NCBI GenBank assembly: GCA_965178125.1 | Contig: OZ237772.1 | Coordinates: 124,001-188,000, forward strand | Direction of reading: 5' to 3' | DNA: 64,000 bases | DNA from: Bilabrum cf. latius | Lineage: Eukaryota > Bigyra: Bicosoecida > Bigyra > Bicosoecida | Shown here: positions 34,483-48,100 of the stretch, one piece after another | Layout of the letters: each line of letters opens with the position of its first letter | Position numbering within the stretch: position 1 is the stretch's first letter | Translations under genes and position numbers: made by a program | The notes under the pieces: model-generated | What the model saw: the letters and a program-made list of their open reading frames with translations, nothing else | Databases searched by the model: none | What the model was told of the DNA's origin: nothing

Positions 34483-37400
34483 TTAGTCGTGCCTCTTCCA
34501 TAGGCACTGACGAGCCTCGAATAGCCCTAACCTGTCACTCGGGCTCCACTGCAGCAGCCCCCGCACCATCGTGCGGAACCAATCAGGATATCGAGTTGCT
34601 CCGGATCCAGAATCATCCTCGAGCGCTGTAATCTCTTCCTCACCGTACTCTGCGCCAGAATAGTCATTGTAGTCCGGAATCGGGTGCGTGCCGCATGTTG
34701 CCAGCTCGTGCAACAGCACACCAAGTGCAAAGGCTGCTTGCTTTCCATAAGGAATTTTGAAACGCGGTCTCTGTCTTCGCGGGATGTGGCAGCTTCGCTC
34801 TGATGCTCGAATTCAACAAAGCGTCTTACCACCTCAGGCGCAATGTGTTGTGGATTTCCGCCCCGATGATTCTATACATCCACCATGGTTGTCGAATTGA
34901 GCTAGTTCAGCACATCAGTGTACCGACTTGGTGGAGCACCAGCACCAGCACCAGCACCAGCACCAGCACCAGCACCAGCACCAGCACCAGCACCAGCACC
35001 AGCACCAGCACCAGCACCAGCACCAGCACCAGCACTGCGCCCTGGTGTAGCACGTTCAAGCCAGGCTTGGTCACATGACTAGTGCGTCTCAGGCACAGGA
35101 GCACGGTATGACTCACCCATGTCTATTATAACGAATCGGAGGCCCTCGTGGAGAGACAAGATCCCATCGGAGTCTTTGCAGCGGCCAGTCAGTACTGGGT
35201 CGTCCACCATCACGTTATTTAGCTTGAGGTCCCGGTGCACCACGCCGTGCCAGTGCAGGTGCCAAAGACCTTCCGTGATCTGCCTCGCGGCTTGCAGCAT
35301 CAATGGCCATGGGAGCAGCTCATCAGTCAGAAAGCACATGCGCCACATTTCAAGTGACTGTGGAATCCATTCCATTGCCATGAACAAAGCGGATAGTCGC
35401 TATCGCTGTGGTGACATTGAGCCAGCTGACGCATGGGTTTCAGCGCCTACTGTCCCTAAAACTTGCTCATCACTCGTCATGCAGTCGTGCCAAATCCAGT
35501 CGGGCGGAGCGGCCTGCAATACACCAAGTATTCGAACCAGGTTGCGATGCCTTGGAATTTTCTGTAGTGCACGGTGCTCGGCTTGAAAGAGCCTCCTGTT
35601 GCCCACCGAAGACCTACCGAAGTTCGGGAGGAGTTTTAGGGCAAGGCAAGCTGGTGCCCCCTATGATGGCTGGGGTGTACTGCAACCTGCACCGGACGCT
35701 GATGCAGCAGCTTGTTCAGTCGGAACTGCCACTTTGCACAGGCACACAGTACCTATTGCGCCCCAGCCCACGACCCAGCTGCCTTTAGGGACTCGAAATG
35801 TACCAGGAGGTCGCGCAGCGAGCTTGCGTGCGGCCCGGCCCGCTAGCTCTGGAAACAGTGCCGACTCAAGATCCTTGAACTTGTCTGCTTCCTCTTTTGC
35901 CAGCTGCAGAGAGTCAAGCACCTGATTGGCCAGGTCGCCTTTTACCACCCCGTTCAACTGGGTCTAGCTTACCTCGCTGGCTCCAGTTGCAGCGTCGGTA
36001 CTGGTAGGTCCCGAATCGGCCAATCTATCTCTGATTGGCCGGAGCTGGGGCGAAAGCTCTGGTGGCTGGGTTGCCGAAATCACGTATTCCATTGCATCGG
36101 CTTCCCTGGCAGCAGCCATAGCAAGCGCCTCACAATGGTTCTTTGGCTTACTATTCGACACAATCTCATCACGTGCTGCAATCTCATGCTTCAGAGATTG
36201 TTCCCTCGCTTTGGCTGCGCGTACCTTCTGCTACAATGCTGCAGACGCGTCACGCTGCTGCTACATTTCACGCTAGAGCTCGCGGAGCTGAAGCCTGGAT
36301 GCAAACAACTCGTCATCTTTGGCTTGTATCGCCGCCTCAGCATCCCCTTGCACCTGCGACAGTCTCGACCGTAAAGATGTATTGTCCCGCTTCGCCTCGG
36401 CCAAGCTCGCCGACGTCGCGCCAAGCTCCGCCTCCCGACGGGCCTTGTCGTCCCGCAGCTCCCGCAGCTCAGCCTCCATCCCAGCCTTCTGCTCCGACAG
36501 CCCAGACACCTCCTGCTTGGCCTAACCCAGCTGACGCTCTGAATCTTCCAGCCGAGCCTACAGCTTGCTACGGGCGATATCCAATAATCTGAGCGCATTT
36601 TCGGCGTGTGCCGTTCTTGCTTCTAGCTGCTACTGGCAAGCTGCAGCCTACTATCTTTCAAGTGCGCGCCCCTCCTTCTCCGCCTTGCCTTCCTCCTCGG
36701 CCCGGGCCAGCTTCACGCGCACCTCCTCCAGCTCGCGCTCCTTCACAGCCAGTGCCTCTGCCGATGCCTTCCCAGCCTGCTCCAAGGCCTGCTGCTCCGC
36801 ATTCAATGCGCCCTTGAAACCATCACGCTCAGACTCTATGGTTGTCAAATCTCTTCGCAGCTCTGACTCTTTGGCCTCAAAGGCCTCTATTCTCGCCATA
36901 TGATGCTGTTCCGTGGTATGCAGACGAGACACTAGGGAGTTCCGGTCCTTGGTTGTCTTGGCCAGCTCCTTCTGCAGCTCATCCCGCTCCTTACCCAATT
37001 GAGACAGGGTGCCAGACAGCTCCGCCACCCGATCCGACAGGCTGCTGGCCTTGGCAGACTGACTGCTCAGCTCCGCTTGACTAGTGCTGTACATTTCGTG
37101 CAGCATGGAGTGCTCTCTTGCTGCCACTGCCCTGGCGATACTGTGCGAAGCCCTAACCCACCGTAAAAACGCACGTCCAGTATTCGCTTTGCACCTCGAA
37201 TTCAAGACATCCCTCAGCTTTTTACGAGCAAAACGTCGCCGCTCAACAAACGCACGCCACGTCCCAAATAACTTGCACAGATTACTCTAGCGCAACCTTT
37301 GATCAGCTACGGCGCGTGCTTGTTGCAGCTTGGCTTGTAGGCGTGCAATTGAAGCAGCCAAAGCCTTTTTGACATTTTTCTAATTTCTCTTCAAACGCAA

Positions 37401-40400
37401 CCCTTGCACCTTCTGATCTTCCACTAGACTTTGCACCCTCCTCAGGCACAACACTGCAGCCCCCGGTTTTGCCAAAGGAAAATCATCCAAGCGTGGCAAG
37501 TCCGTTGATCCTTGCCTACCTAAATCTAGGTCTAGGATCCTACTTTGGTAGTCTTGAGACGACCCATACAGAACCTAAATGGATCGCTCGAGCTAATGGT
37601 GCATTGCTTCAAGATCGGTTTGGACGCAACGTAACTCCCTAATGGCATCACCACCCTTCGATGCGCCGGCCCAGCAGGCTTCCTTAAAGAAATCAAAGGC
37701 GGACGAATTTGAGCCCGCTGCCATCCTGATCAGTCGCAAGGAAACCGTAGCTATGCTGTTCTGCACGTCATGACCTTGTGTCAAAGTACATTGGTCCACA
37801 CCGCCAACTTCTGACTGCATCGGTTGTTGCTCGGTTACTCTCCGCGGCAAACTACCAATCACCCGCACGCAGCCCGATACCATCTAGACCCGTGGCAGTG
37901 GAAAGTAGTGCTCCTCTGTAAATCCTGTAGACGCCGCAGAAGCCGCCGGATTAGTATGTTGGGATTGCGCGGAATACTCGATTATCTTGAGGATGTGCAA
38001 GAGGGCAAGCTGCCCCTCAGGGCATGCGAGTGTCTTCGGCAGGTCAATAGCTTCATCCAGCATGATTTTGGCGAGACTCTCGATCGCGCGAGTCTTCATG
38101 AGGGCTCTCATCCAGACCCTACGAATCGTATCTCGCTCATCTGAGAAGAATTTGTGCAGAAACTAGACCAAGACTGCAATCGTCCGCGTTGCAGTCGCAA
38201 CAAGGGGACCGGCCGTGAATCTGCGATGTTGACTAGCTCCGAAAAGTAGCAATGACATTTAATTGTACAGATCCCAAGAAATCCGATTTATACTTAAGAT
38301 AACACGCATGAACAATGGCAAGCAAGCACTATGTAGACCGTTGCCAGCACGGCTCGTTGCCAGCACGGCTTACCGCAAAGATGGTAACTGCTCTTCTATC
38401 AGCTGTATTGCCTTATCAATGCAGGCACATCCACATGACAACCGATCAATACCTTTGACATGAGCGTATGTCAATCGAAGCAGGCTCGATACATCAGCTC
38501 TAACATTGGGATCCGTTACCTGCGAACACGAACCTAGTCAACATCATAGAAAAGCATCATGTGAGCAACTGCAAAGCATTTCTATGGAACCAGACCTCAG
38601 GCTAAGCTAGTATGTATACGATTCATGTGAATTCGCGCTCACCTTCACCAGCATTTCCCATAAGGCAGATATCCCCGGCGTACATGGGGTGGCCGCATGT
38701 CCTGCCTGCTGCTCGATCATGCCTAGATTCAAGGAAACAAACAACCTCTCAAAGCACGAAAACGCCTGCCTCGACAAGCTTTCATACTGCATTTCCTCTT
38801 TGTTGCACATGAACGCATAGAAGATGTCCTGGGCACTGCAGTCTGGGAGGTGCAAGTCGGTGTCGGCCCTACCAAAAGAGTAGATCTACTCCAGCCATGA
38901 GTACAGCACATCGCGCTTCCAGCTAGATCCTGTCTTCAGTTGTTGCCAAATACTGCTAAAGGTCTCGATATTCACTGCAAAGCCTCTTACCTCGAGATTG
39001 ATCGAGCCGATTAAGTCCAAAATCAACCTCAACTCTCGAATGTGCCTTTCCTTGGATGGATCTTGTAAGGCTTGAACGTCCGCGATCGAACAGCTGACCC
39101 TGCTCACTCCAGCGCGATGCGGATCCCTCCGGGGTGATACTGATCGCTCCTTCGCACCATGCTGCGGCTGCAGTGACCCAAGAAGTAACGAAGTGAGATC
39201 TAGGTTTTGATCCATGTACGTTGCCACGGTTTTAGCCAATGTTCTGCGTTCCTCGGAAATCCCTCGTGCGGCTGAGAAGCCGCTGACTTCATGTGCCTCA
39301 GCTGCATCGGATATATCGTGTCGTTTTGCCTGCTCTAGAACTTCCCAGAAAAATTGAATGCATCCGAGGACTTTCGAAGCTGATTGCAATCCGCCTTTAG
39401 CCCTGGAGGCGCTGTGGTGCCACACACAGTCCATGTCTTCTCGAATTGACAGGCGCCCTAAAGCACGTCGTGCAGCTTTTGCCACGTCACGGTGCTGAGA
39501 TGTAGATACGCCAAAGAGAAAATCAGCAATGATCTGCTGCGTGTCGACTCTCATGGTTGTCGGGAAGGTCGACGATCGACCTGACGGGCAATCGCAGGCA
39601 CCCGCCGAGGCAAGGCAAAGCTGTTCCATGAGGTAAATCACAGACTGGCGGTAGTCACTAACTTCAACCAATTTTACAATACGTTGGACGCAACAGACCA
39701 ACTTGCATAGCGTCATGTATGGGGCGATACTCTCGATAAGTTTAATGATGCCATCGCCTTGGTCGCTGTGCGTTGCCATCACTCGTCTGCGCAAGACCAG
39801 CATGCCATCTATGTCTGCCTCAGTCAGCTACTTCGTCCTCGCAAGCAATTCTAAGATGCTAGTTGCTTCAAGCAGGAGATCGGCTCTCTCAGCGTCAGAT
39901 ATTTGCAGATACCTTGGGTCACCAGCTGCTCCAGCCGATCCAACACAGGACGCTCCCTTTGTCCGTTCCAATGCGTGGCTCTCTTCTTCGAACGCAATGC
40001 ATTCCTTCTAGTCATAACCATTTTCTAATGATCCTGATTCTTGCAATTCGACATGAGAAGCTGGGTCTTGGCTTGAGCTAGGACCGTCTCGAGAAAGTCG
40101 TCTGAGTAGATCTGGCATCCACATGTCTTCGTCAAATGCACATCTGCACGCCTATGGGTCCTTCGGATCTTGCACAAGCAGCTGGACTAACGGCGTCATG
40201 CCGAGAAGCCGAGCATATACACATGTATCCAGCTTGATGCGGGGATCATGAGGGGAATCGGTGACTACACGGCGCAAGGATTCCTTGACTCTCGTATTCA
40301 GCTTTCTCAACGCAGCTCGTCTCGTTTCAAAGGTCCCGGTGATGCTTTGTTTCATGCACATGGACGCATGCCATGCCTCCATAGTCTTTTCTGGGGCCGC

Positions 40401-41647
40401 TCCTAGTACTTTCCCATATCCATGGAAGCCACATCGATCTCGCGAGTACGGCACAGGCTTGCAGATGTTCAAGCTCAGTCTGTTTATCCGTTTGACAACA
40501 GCCCCAGGAGATCCATCGGACAGTTCGCGAGCGGTGCGTCGGATGAGTCTTGACAACACTGCAGTATACAGCCTCGGAAAAACTTCCTCGGCAAACCTTC
40601 TTGAATACAAGGGCATCGGCTTACAGATCACAGTGGCTGTCAGCATCTGAAGTTCGTCCAAAGGCACCTAGAATTCAGTAGATCCCTCTATCCGCCTACA
40701 AACGGTTTTGTAACCATCGATGTTGCAAAAATATGTGATCATACCGACAAAGTATTTGCAAGCGCCTCCTGGAGGAAACTTGATGAAGTGCCCAGAGTAA
40801 AATTTGGCATCCCACGCGCTGTCATATGCTCCCGTCTCCCGCATGTTGAAAAAGTAAGCACAGCTCTCGTCGAGCAAGAATAGCCTCTTGAGCTACTCGG
40901 TAATAATAGGTGGTATTGGCTTTGGCATCGACAGATAGTGAACGCACAAGTGAAGCACCTCCTTTGCAAACCCGTACACGGCCTCAAAATCGTCGGCCGG
41001 GACTCTTGAAGCAAGCATTCTCTACAATCGTGGTGCCATCGTATTCTCAATGTAGTCCAAAGCTTCTTGTTCAGTCTTTTCGCGTTTGATGATCGAAGCG
41101 ATCTGATCCACAAGACTCTTTAAGGCAATCGGCCGGGCGATTTCCCGTGCGCCTTTACTTGCAGACGGGTGTTTCGATGTTTTCCCCGCCAGAATAAGGT
41201 CGTACTTGCCATCCGCCCCGATCCTATACTCGTAGACCTCACCATTTTCCCACCGAACTGCAGCCCAACCACGCCTCGGATGCCCAACTATGGTCCCTTC
41301 CGTAGAGTGGCTCTAAGGGAACCAATCCCTGTGTCGAGTTCAATTGCAGTAAATTATGTGAAGCTACATAGATGTAAAATTATGTGCGACAAATGGGGTG
41401 TCATGCACAGCAAAGCAGAGCCTCACCAATCATGACCTTTTCGGACAGTTGTCCCTAGCGTGGAGAATTTCTTATTTACGCGAGTCACTGGCTGCGGAAC
41501 ATCTAATAAGAATATTCTTCGCAGAAGTGAGCCAGGATTAGGTGATAGTATGCGCCGTATTCGTAAGAAGGCTACGTAGATCGAAGTAGCACTAGAGCCT
41601 ACTGCTACTCGGGCCGAAATATGTTTGGACTGCTTCACATATTTCAT
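34483..41647 (-). CDS. MIB/HERC2 domain - helical scaffold - coiled coil - protein kinase fusion
   Basis: Five exons join in consistent phases: 41427-41647, 38643-41328, 38374-38519, 34830-38118 and 34483-34770. They total 6,630 nt, 2,209 residues and a TAA stop. The joined first two exons give LGTTVRKGHDWDWFP-UAG-SHS, then RWENGEVYEYRIGADGKYDL, a MIB/HERC2 domain whose usual W..Q is W-F-P-UAG. A helical region is homologous to the modules at 24506-28438. Then come ARM-like helices, two W-centred helices (FGTWRAFVERRR) and a long Gln-rich coiled coil at about 36200-37100. The kinase is last: glycine loop GWGAIGTV, LALKLL lysine, HRDLKLNN, DMG (for DFG), GGNPQHIAPEV. Key catalytic residues are present. 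A (CACCAG)n run adds Gly-Ala to the activation segment. About 27 UAGs lie in frame, including UAG-UAG at 36648-36653. It may link ubiquitin-type recognition to phosphorylation. Confidence 0.82.
34935..35035 (-). repeat. (CACCAG)n hexanucleotide microsatellite in the kinase activation segment
   Basis: About 16 tandem CACCAG units (GCTGGT on the coding strand) encode Gly-Ala repeats between the DMG and APE motifs of the kinase. The frame stays open. Insertion at this functional site is unusual and may vary between alleles. Confidence 0.9.
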
Positions 41648-42846
41648 TTAATATCTTACCATTTTACAGAGTTGTTTAGTGCCTATATTTAAATAGCCCA
41701 CTCAGATGGCTACGACGCTCGCGAATATGAGGTTGCACGAAACTGTGCGCCGATCCCGAGCAAGGTCGATGTGCCTTTGACCACTTAGCGAACGTTCGCG
41801 ACGGGTTCATCTTTCGTCGTTCATTCTAGACTATTGAACTTTGAGTGCTCCTTCTACATGCCCAGTGGCCAAATCACGGGATCCACTCCCACAGTTGGAG
41901 CAGTTCAATTATACGAAAGATGTCATCTACCCCCAGCTCTATCCCCCCTCTGGAACAGTCTGCCCCGAATCGACTGAACCGCTCAGTCTCGTCTCGCACA
42001 TGCTAAACCACACTCGTCACAAATGTACACGTTACCCCTGTTATTGCACCGTCCGCGCCTCCAGGCTCGCCCCGGTGCCTCCCTGTCTATTCCAACCCCA
42101 TTCTGATCTGCTGTCACCCTTGGCACCCTTGCGAGTCAGCCCTCGTCAGAAATCCTGCCGCCTCGTGATCTGGATCCACTTGGCTGCGCCCGCTTCACCT
42201 CCCTACCCAATGGGCCTCCACGCTCCCGAGCCCGCTGGCTTGCTCGGGCCTGTCAGTGCCCCTTCGTTGTCCCTGCCACGCGCCTGGTACCGCGCTCGGG
42301 CCCCCCCTTCCCCTCTTTCTCCCTTTCTCCCTTTCTTCCTTTCTTCCAATCATCTTGGAATCTTTCTCCTCTCCTCAGCCTTGCCCTCTCCCGGCCAACC
42401 TCACTCGTACTGATCATCGCATCAACCCCCCCCCTCTGCTCTATCCTGACCCGTTGCCCTCCTCTACCCACCCCCCCTCGCCGTTCCATCATATCCTTCC
42501 ATCACTGCTGTTCTCCACCTGCCTGCACCCTGCCGCTGTATCCCTCCCCGGCGGAGCCCTCACTGCCGTCTCACAGACCTCAATCCCAATGTCTTGACGA
42601 CACAGATAAATGGAGAGTGTAAAAGACCTCGACTTGGAGTAACAGGGGGCAACAAACAAGCAAAGCTCGTGGACCGACCTGTATCCCTCAGTGTCAAGAC
42701 AACTCTGGACAAGCAGGAAAATCAGTTGAGTAGTCGGTGACGCCGCGCAACCGCTCAGCGCAACATGCAAGAGACCCTGATCACAGTGTCACATCAGAGT
42801 CGAAAGCTTCGCGTTAGGTATCTGACATCAAATCAGCTCTCAAACA
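41648..42846. other. intergenic with long pyrimidine tract
   Basis: The 5' region of the kinase gene and the 3' region of the giant gene. From about 42290 to 42490 the + strand is almost entirely C and T (purine on the - strand). Frames across it are Pro/Ser/Leu-rich with no domain, so I do not call them genes. Confidence 0.5.
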
Positions 42847-45122
42847 TCACAAGGCTTCAATCATGGCTTCTAGGCGGCGCACCTCAGCCTCGTCCTCGTC
42901 CTCGTCCTCAGGTTCCTCCTGCCCACCACTGCCAGCGGCAACCTCCTTCCCAGTACTACTAGAAGCCGCGACGCTGCCGAGGAAATCTTCCAACGCGTCC
43001 TCCGACTCCGGTCCGCCACCCGCCCCGGAAGCGCCCCTGGGCCTCTTTGGTGTTAACGACCCACCACTGACATGAGCCCCAGACGCGCCTGACGTCGATT
43101 TGTCGCCCATCGCCTCCTGCTGGCCCTGCACCGCCATGCGATGAATCTCAGAGAGGATTTCGGCGGTGGCCGTCGCGCTGGGCACGGAATCACCGGTTTC
43201 ATCCATGTCCCTTGCATGCTCCTGCCCCACTAGCCTATCTTGCTACTGCTGCTGCTGTCGCTGTCGCCTTGCAGCCGACTGTTTCCTGGCGTACTCCACC
43301 CGTTCCTGCCTCTGGGCTGCCTGCGATGGCATGCCATACGGTCCGGGCTGCTACTGCTACCAGCCGGCATCAGCGTCGACCGTGGCTACACGAGTCTCTC
43401 GCGTTCGCTGGCTTGCTCTCGTACCCGTGATGGAGGGACCTTCCGGAGTCGCGTGCAGCTGCTGCAGCTGCTACCCGCTGGAATGTATCTGAATCTCTGC
43501 CTGAGCCTGCCTCTCCAGCTCTCCTTCAAGGAACTGAATCCTGCGCAGGATCGCTTGTCGCGACTCTGACACCGCCGCGCGCGCCGCCTCGTGCTCGCGC
43601 TCTCGCCCAGGTGCAGGCGCGCTCACCCTCACACCGCTCTCCTCCGCACCCAAGATGCTCCGCAGCTCTCGTAAGGTCGCCTCTACGTCCTACCGGTCCT
43701 GAGTCGAGAGGATGTTGACCTTGCGGTCGCGACCCGCTGCCATGCGTCGTGCCGTGGCGGTCGGGACCCCTGTGGGTGGTGTGCCAGCTTGCCCACTGCC
43801 CCGGGGTGATCGCGCCAGCACGCTGTTCCAGGCTCCTTTTCGTTCGGCTGGAGTCATGGTAGATCTTGCGGGCTGCTTGTCCACCGCGCGGCCGAACGCA
43901 TGCCTGGGCCTTGCACCTCGCGAGCGGCTGCGAGCTCGGGGGCCTCTGGCATGTCTCGATTGGCCGCCTGCACCACCCTTGCCATGTCGATCAAGGCCCA
44001 TCTGCTGCCCGATTCGGTCGAGGACGATGCGAGCCGCCTGCTCCTCTGGTGTTCCGGACTCGTCAGGCAGCGAGTTCTCCCAGGATAGAGACTCGTGTTT
44101 TGCTCCTTGTGTACCAGCACGTGCCCTTCGTTTCCTGCCACTGCCAGCCGACTCTCTCGAAGCCCGCTCCTAGGCGTCCTGCCTCCGTCTCGCCTCTTGC
44201 ACCTTTTGGGCCGCGATCTATCGAGCGGTCTCGCGCGGGTTTGTGCCTTGCTGCTTTGCTGCCATACTGCCGGCGCCAGTGCTTCTTTGGAGATCGGCTG
44301 TCTGGAAGCGGGACCCGGAGGCAGCATGGGCTGCAGGAGACACGGCGCTGCCGCTCATGCGATGTGACGAGTGCCTGGGCGGCGGCGGGGGCGGGGGATT
44401 CCTCCCCCCGTCCCCCGATGGGTTGTACGAAGCCACGGTGTCGGCGTCGCTGAAGCTGACGCTGAATCCCCGGCTAGACCCGTGGGGCGACCGAGGCGGG
44501 GAGCCCTATTTACGCAGTGCGGGGGGTGGCACTGTGTCTGGTCCGCGCCCTGGATTGTATTTGTGGCTCTGCATCGGTCCCGTTGGTCCAGCCGTTGCAA
44601 TGCCTGATGGTTGCCGGCGGGCCTCGTCATCTGTCCGGCTCTTCATTCGCCTGCTGGTGCCTTTCCGATGCCTGTTGTCTTGCGAAGATTCGTGCAGGCG
44701 GCCACGCACGGTACCATGCCTGCCACGCTCACGGCCATGAGAGCCACCCTGCTCCACGTCTTCCAACCACTCTTTCTGGTTATCCCCGAGCCCGGCCGCC
44801 CTCGCCGCCCTCTCTGCGCTCCCTGTCACGGCCAGCTCCCCCCTATCCAGCAGGCGGCTGCGCTCCGCTCTGGCGCGACGCTCCGCCGCCTCTGTCCGGG
44901 CGGCAGCACGGGCAGCCTCCCGGCGGCGCCTCCGCGCCGCTGGGCTGTCGTCCTTGGATTGCGCGGCGCCAGCGGAACCGTGGCCCGATCGAGGCGGGCT
45001 CGCAGTGCGCACAGAGGCGCCGAGCTCTGCAGCCGCCATCTCGATGAGAGCCGTTGAGTTCTGAGACCGGGGCGCCCCCTGGCCGCCGTGCGTGCTTTTG
45101 ACAGGGTGAGCAAGGCTGGCTG

Positions 45123-45153
<31 letters not shown>

Positions 45154-48100
45154 TCTCTCTCGCCTGGCCTCCCCACGCGCCTTTGCCTCCGCCACCTTCC
45201 GCTTGGCCTCCTCGAGCGCGTGTTCCCTGTCCGCCAGGGTGGCGTAGGTGGCAACTGCCTTGCGTGCGGGTGACCGGGATCGCCCCCTCCCGATTTGCTG
45301 ATGCTTCTGCTTCTACAAGCGAGCCTGTCTCGCGTCAGCGGCATCAGCGATGGCCTGGTACTCAGCGATCTGTGCTCGGCGGCTTTCTTCCTCCTGCTGC
45401 CTGCTGCGGCGCATTGCGTTGCGGTGCTCCTGCTGCAGCATGTGCTCTTGCGTGGCTTCGTCAAGAGGAACGTCGATCGACCTGCTGAGGCCCAGGGACT
45501 GAACAGCAGCGGAGGCGTCTGGGCGTTGCGGGGATCGTGGCCCCGTGACTTTGCCGACCGGTGGGGGCGCCGCTTTGTCCACGTCTAGAGGCAGGTACAC
45601 CCCGAGCGGCTTCTCGTACATGGATGCTTTGCCCTCGTGTATGGCTGCCTCCGTCCTTCTTCGCTGTTCTCGCCTCACAGCCATGTGCTCCTCGGACTGC
45701 TGCTAGGCGAGCTGGAGAGCGGCGGATCCACGTGCGGAACGTGGGGATGAACGAGCGGAAGATGATGATGATGATGACGATGAGGAGGAGGACCGGGTGC
45801 GCTGGGAGTGGGGAAGCTCTGCCCCTCCTCCTTGCCTATGGCTCCTGCCGAGGTCCTTGGCCCTGCGCACGGTATCTCTCACGGACCGTCGCTGCATCGC
45901 TGCCTGCGATAAGACAGTCGAGTCTTCGTGATCCTGGATGCGGGCCAGTTGCATGGCTTGCGCTTGTTCGTGTCCCTTCCCGTTGCCCGGGGCGTGGAAT
46001 CCCCGCGCGCGGTCAGAGTCGACCTGGGCATCCAACCGGTTGCCGCCGATAGCAAACTCGGCATCATCTGCCCTCCCATGGTGCATCTCATTGCGGGGCC
46101 CAGTCGACGAAGCGGAGCGGGGAGAAGGCAAACCCGTGGGAGGCAGAGCTGCCACGGGCGCAAACCTGTCAAACTTGCTGCGGCCTGGCCTGGTGGCGAA
46201 ATCGCCGTACGATCTCATCCCCTTGGCGTTGGGTGGAGGTGGTCTCGAGGTTGCCAGAGTTGGGATGGATGCACCGGCATCGTCTTTCGCATCGCGCTAA
46301 CGCTGCCTTGGCTGCCCGCTCTTTGGCGGCGGTGGTGGCGGCGGCAAGCTGCCGTCATCTTCGTGCTCGTGGCGATAAGCGTACGCGTCGGCGTGCGTAT
46401 GACTGCCCCATGCGCGCCCTGCGCTGCGCTCGCCCTCATCCTCGAGCGATTGCGCATCGACATCGTAGTCCTCGCCGGTGCCGTACTAGACCGTACCTCG
46501 TGCAGAGTCAGAGTGTTTGGAGCCAGAACCATCTTCCAGCAAGCCGCCCACACCGGCCCGGTGCCCCTCCGGCCCGAGCTGCCTTCTAAGCATCCTCTCG
46601 AGCGCGTCATTCCGTCTCCTTTCCTGCACCAGCTTGGCTTCCTGCGAGTGCAGCCTGTTCCGCAGCGTGGCAGCTAGCTTGAAGCCCTCGGCAGAGGCAA
46701 GGAGCTCGTGCATGGCTGCCTCATGGAGCTTGTTGGCCCGATCCAGTCGCCTGGACAGCACGGCGTTCACGCGCCTTGCCTCGTCCACGGTCTGCTTCTG
46801 CCTCTCCTCTACCCTCCGTAGGGCGTCTTCCAGCTCTGCCTTCTTGTTGGCGGCTTCCTCCCTCAGCTCTTCCTCTTTGGCCATCCATTCATCCTTTTCC
46901 CGCTGCAGCACCTGCTGCCCCTGCCTCTCGCTTGTCGCCCTGGCCTGTTCCGCTGCGCCCAACGCCCGCATCATCTCGTGCCTCTTGCGCTCAGCTTCGT
47001 CCCGGATGTAGGCGATCTCGGCCTGGGACGAGGAAAGCACCTTGGCTTTCTCCGCCTCTATTTCGGACCGAATTCGGTTCTGCTCGGCCCGGCTGCGTGC
47101 TTCCAGCTCCATCATCTGGGACTGCATCTTGCGTTCTGCCTCCTCCTTTGCCTCCTCCCTGGCCCGTGCAGTGGCCTGTGCGGCGAGCTCGCGCTCCTTG
47201 GCGGCTCGTTCCGTTGCCTCGATCTGCAGCTTGGCGATGTCTCTTGCATGCTGCTCAGCTCTCGCCGACTCTTTGTCTCGGGCTTCCTTGGCCTCTTTCT
47301 CGAGCTGTTTGGCACGGTGAGCCTCCTGCTGCCGGAGGGCCCGCTCCTGCTTGGCTGCTGCCTCCAGCACTCGGGCACGCTCTTTTTCCTCCTGCAGCTG
47401 CCGCTCGATCCTCCGACGGAGGCCAGACTCGCGAGCTTCAAGCCGTCGGCGCTCTGCCGCTGCCGCGGCCCACGCCTCGTCCTATGCCTGCCTGGACTGC
47501 AGCTCAGCTTCAGATCTGGCGTGCTCCAGCACCGTGAGCTGCTGCGCAGCCTGCCGTTCTCGTTCAAGGGCGGCTCTGGCAGCCTGCCTCACTGCAACCA
47601 GCTGCGATCGGAGCTCCTCGCTCGGTGCATCGTGTCTTAGTTCGGTGGCACCGGTATTTGGCGCAGCGGTTGACGATGTCCCTGCGGCTGGTGCTTGGGC
47701 TGCATTGAGCAGGACTTCGCTCGATGCGCTGTCTCGGGCGCGTCTCGTCATGGCGATCGCGGCGGATAGCGTGGCAGGCGCTCCCACGAACATCGCCGCA
47801 TTGCCTGGCTGCCTTGCGGCCGCTTGCGCGGCGAGCGAATCGGAGGCAGGCAGGCCACCCGTCCCTCCCTCGGCCAGAGCCGCCACCGCCTCTTCCACTG
47901 CCTGCTGTGCGGGAGGAAGAGCCTTCGCGTCGCGAGCCAAGGCGAGGGCGCGTGCTGCCACAGCCGCCACTGCGTACCTTGCTTCAGGGTCTAGCCCGTT
48001 CGCCACAGAGACCATTCCTCGGATGCGTCGCAGCTCGGTGGATATATCGCTCGCTCGTTCCTTCCACTCTGTCGCGTCTGCTTGGGTGGGGCCGGAGTAG

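Noticed and set aside
41841-42597. Plus-strand Pro/Ser/Leu-rich frames
   Set aside because: They fall on a C/T-rich tract, encode only low-complexity residues and lack a recognisable start or homology.
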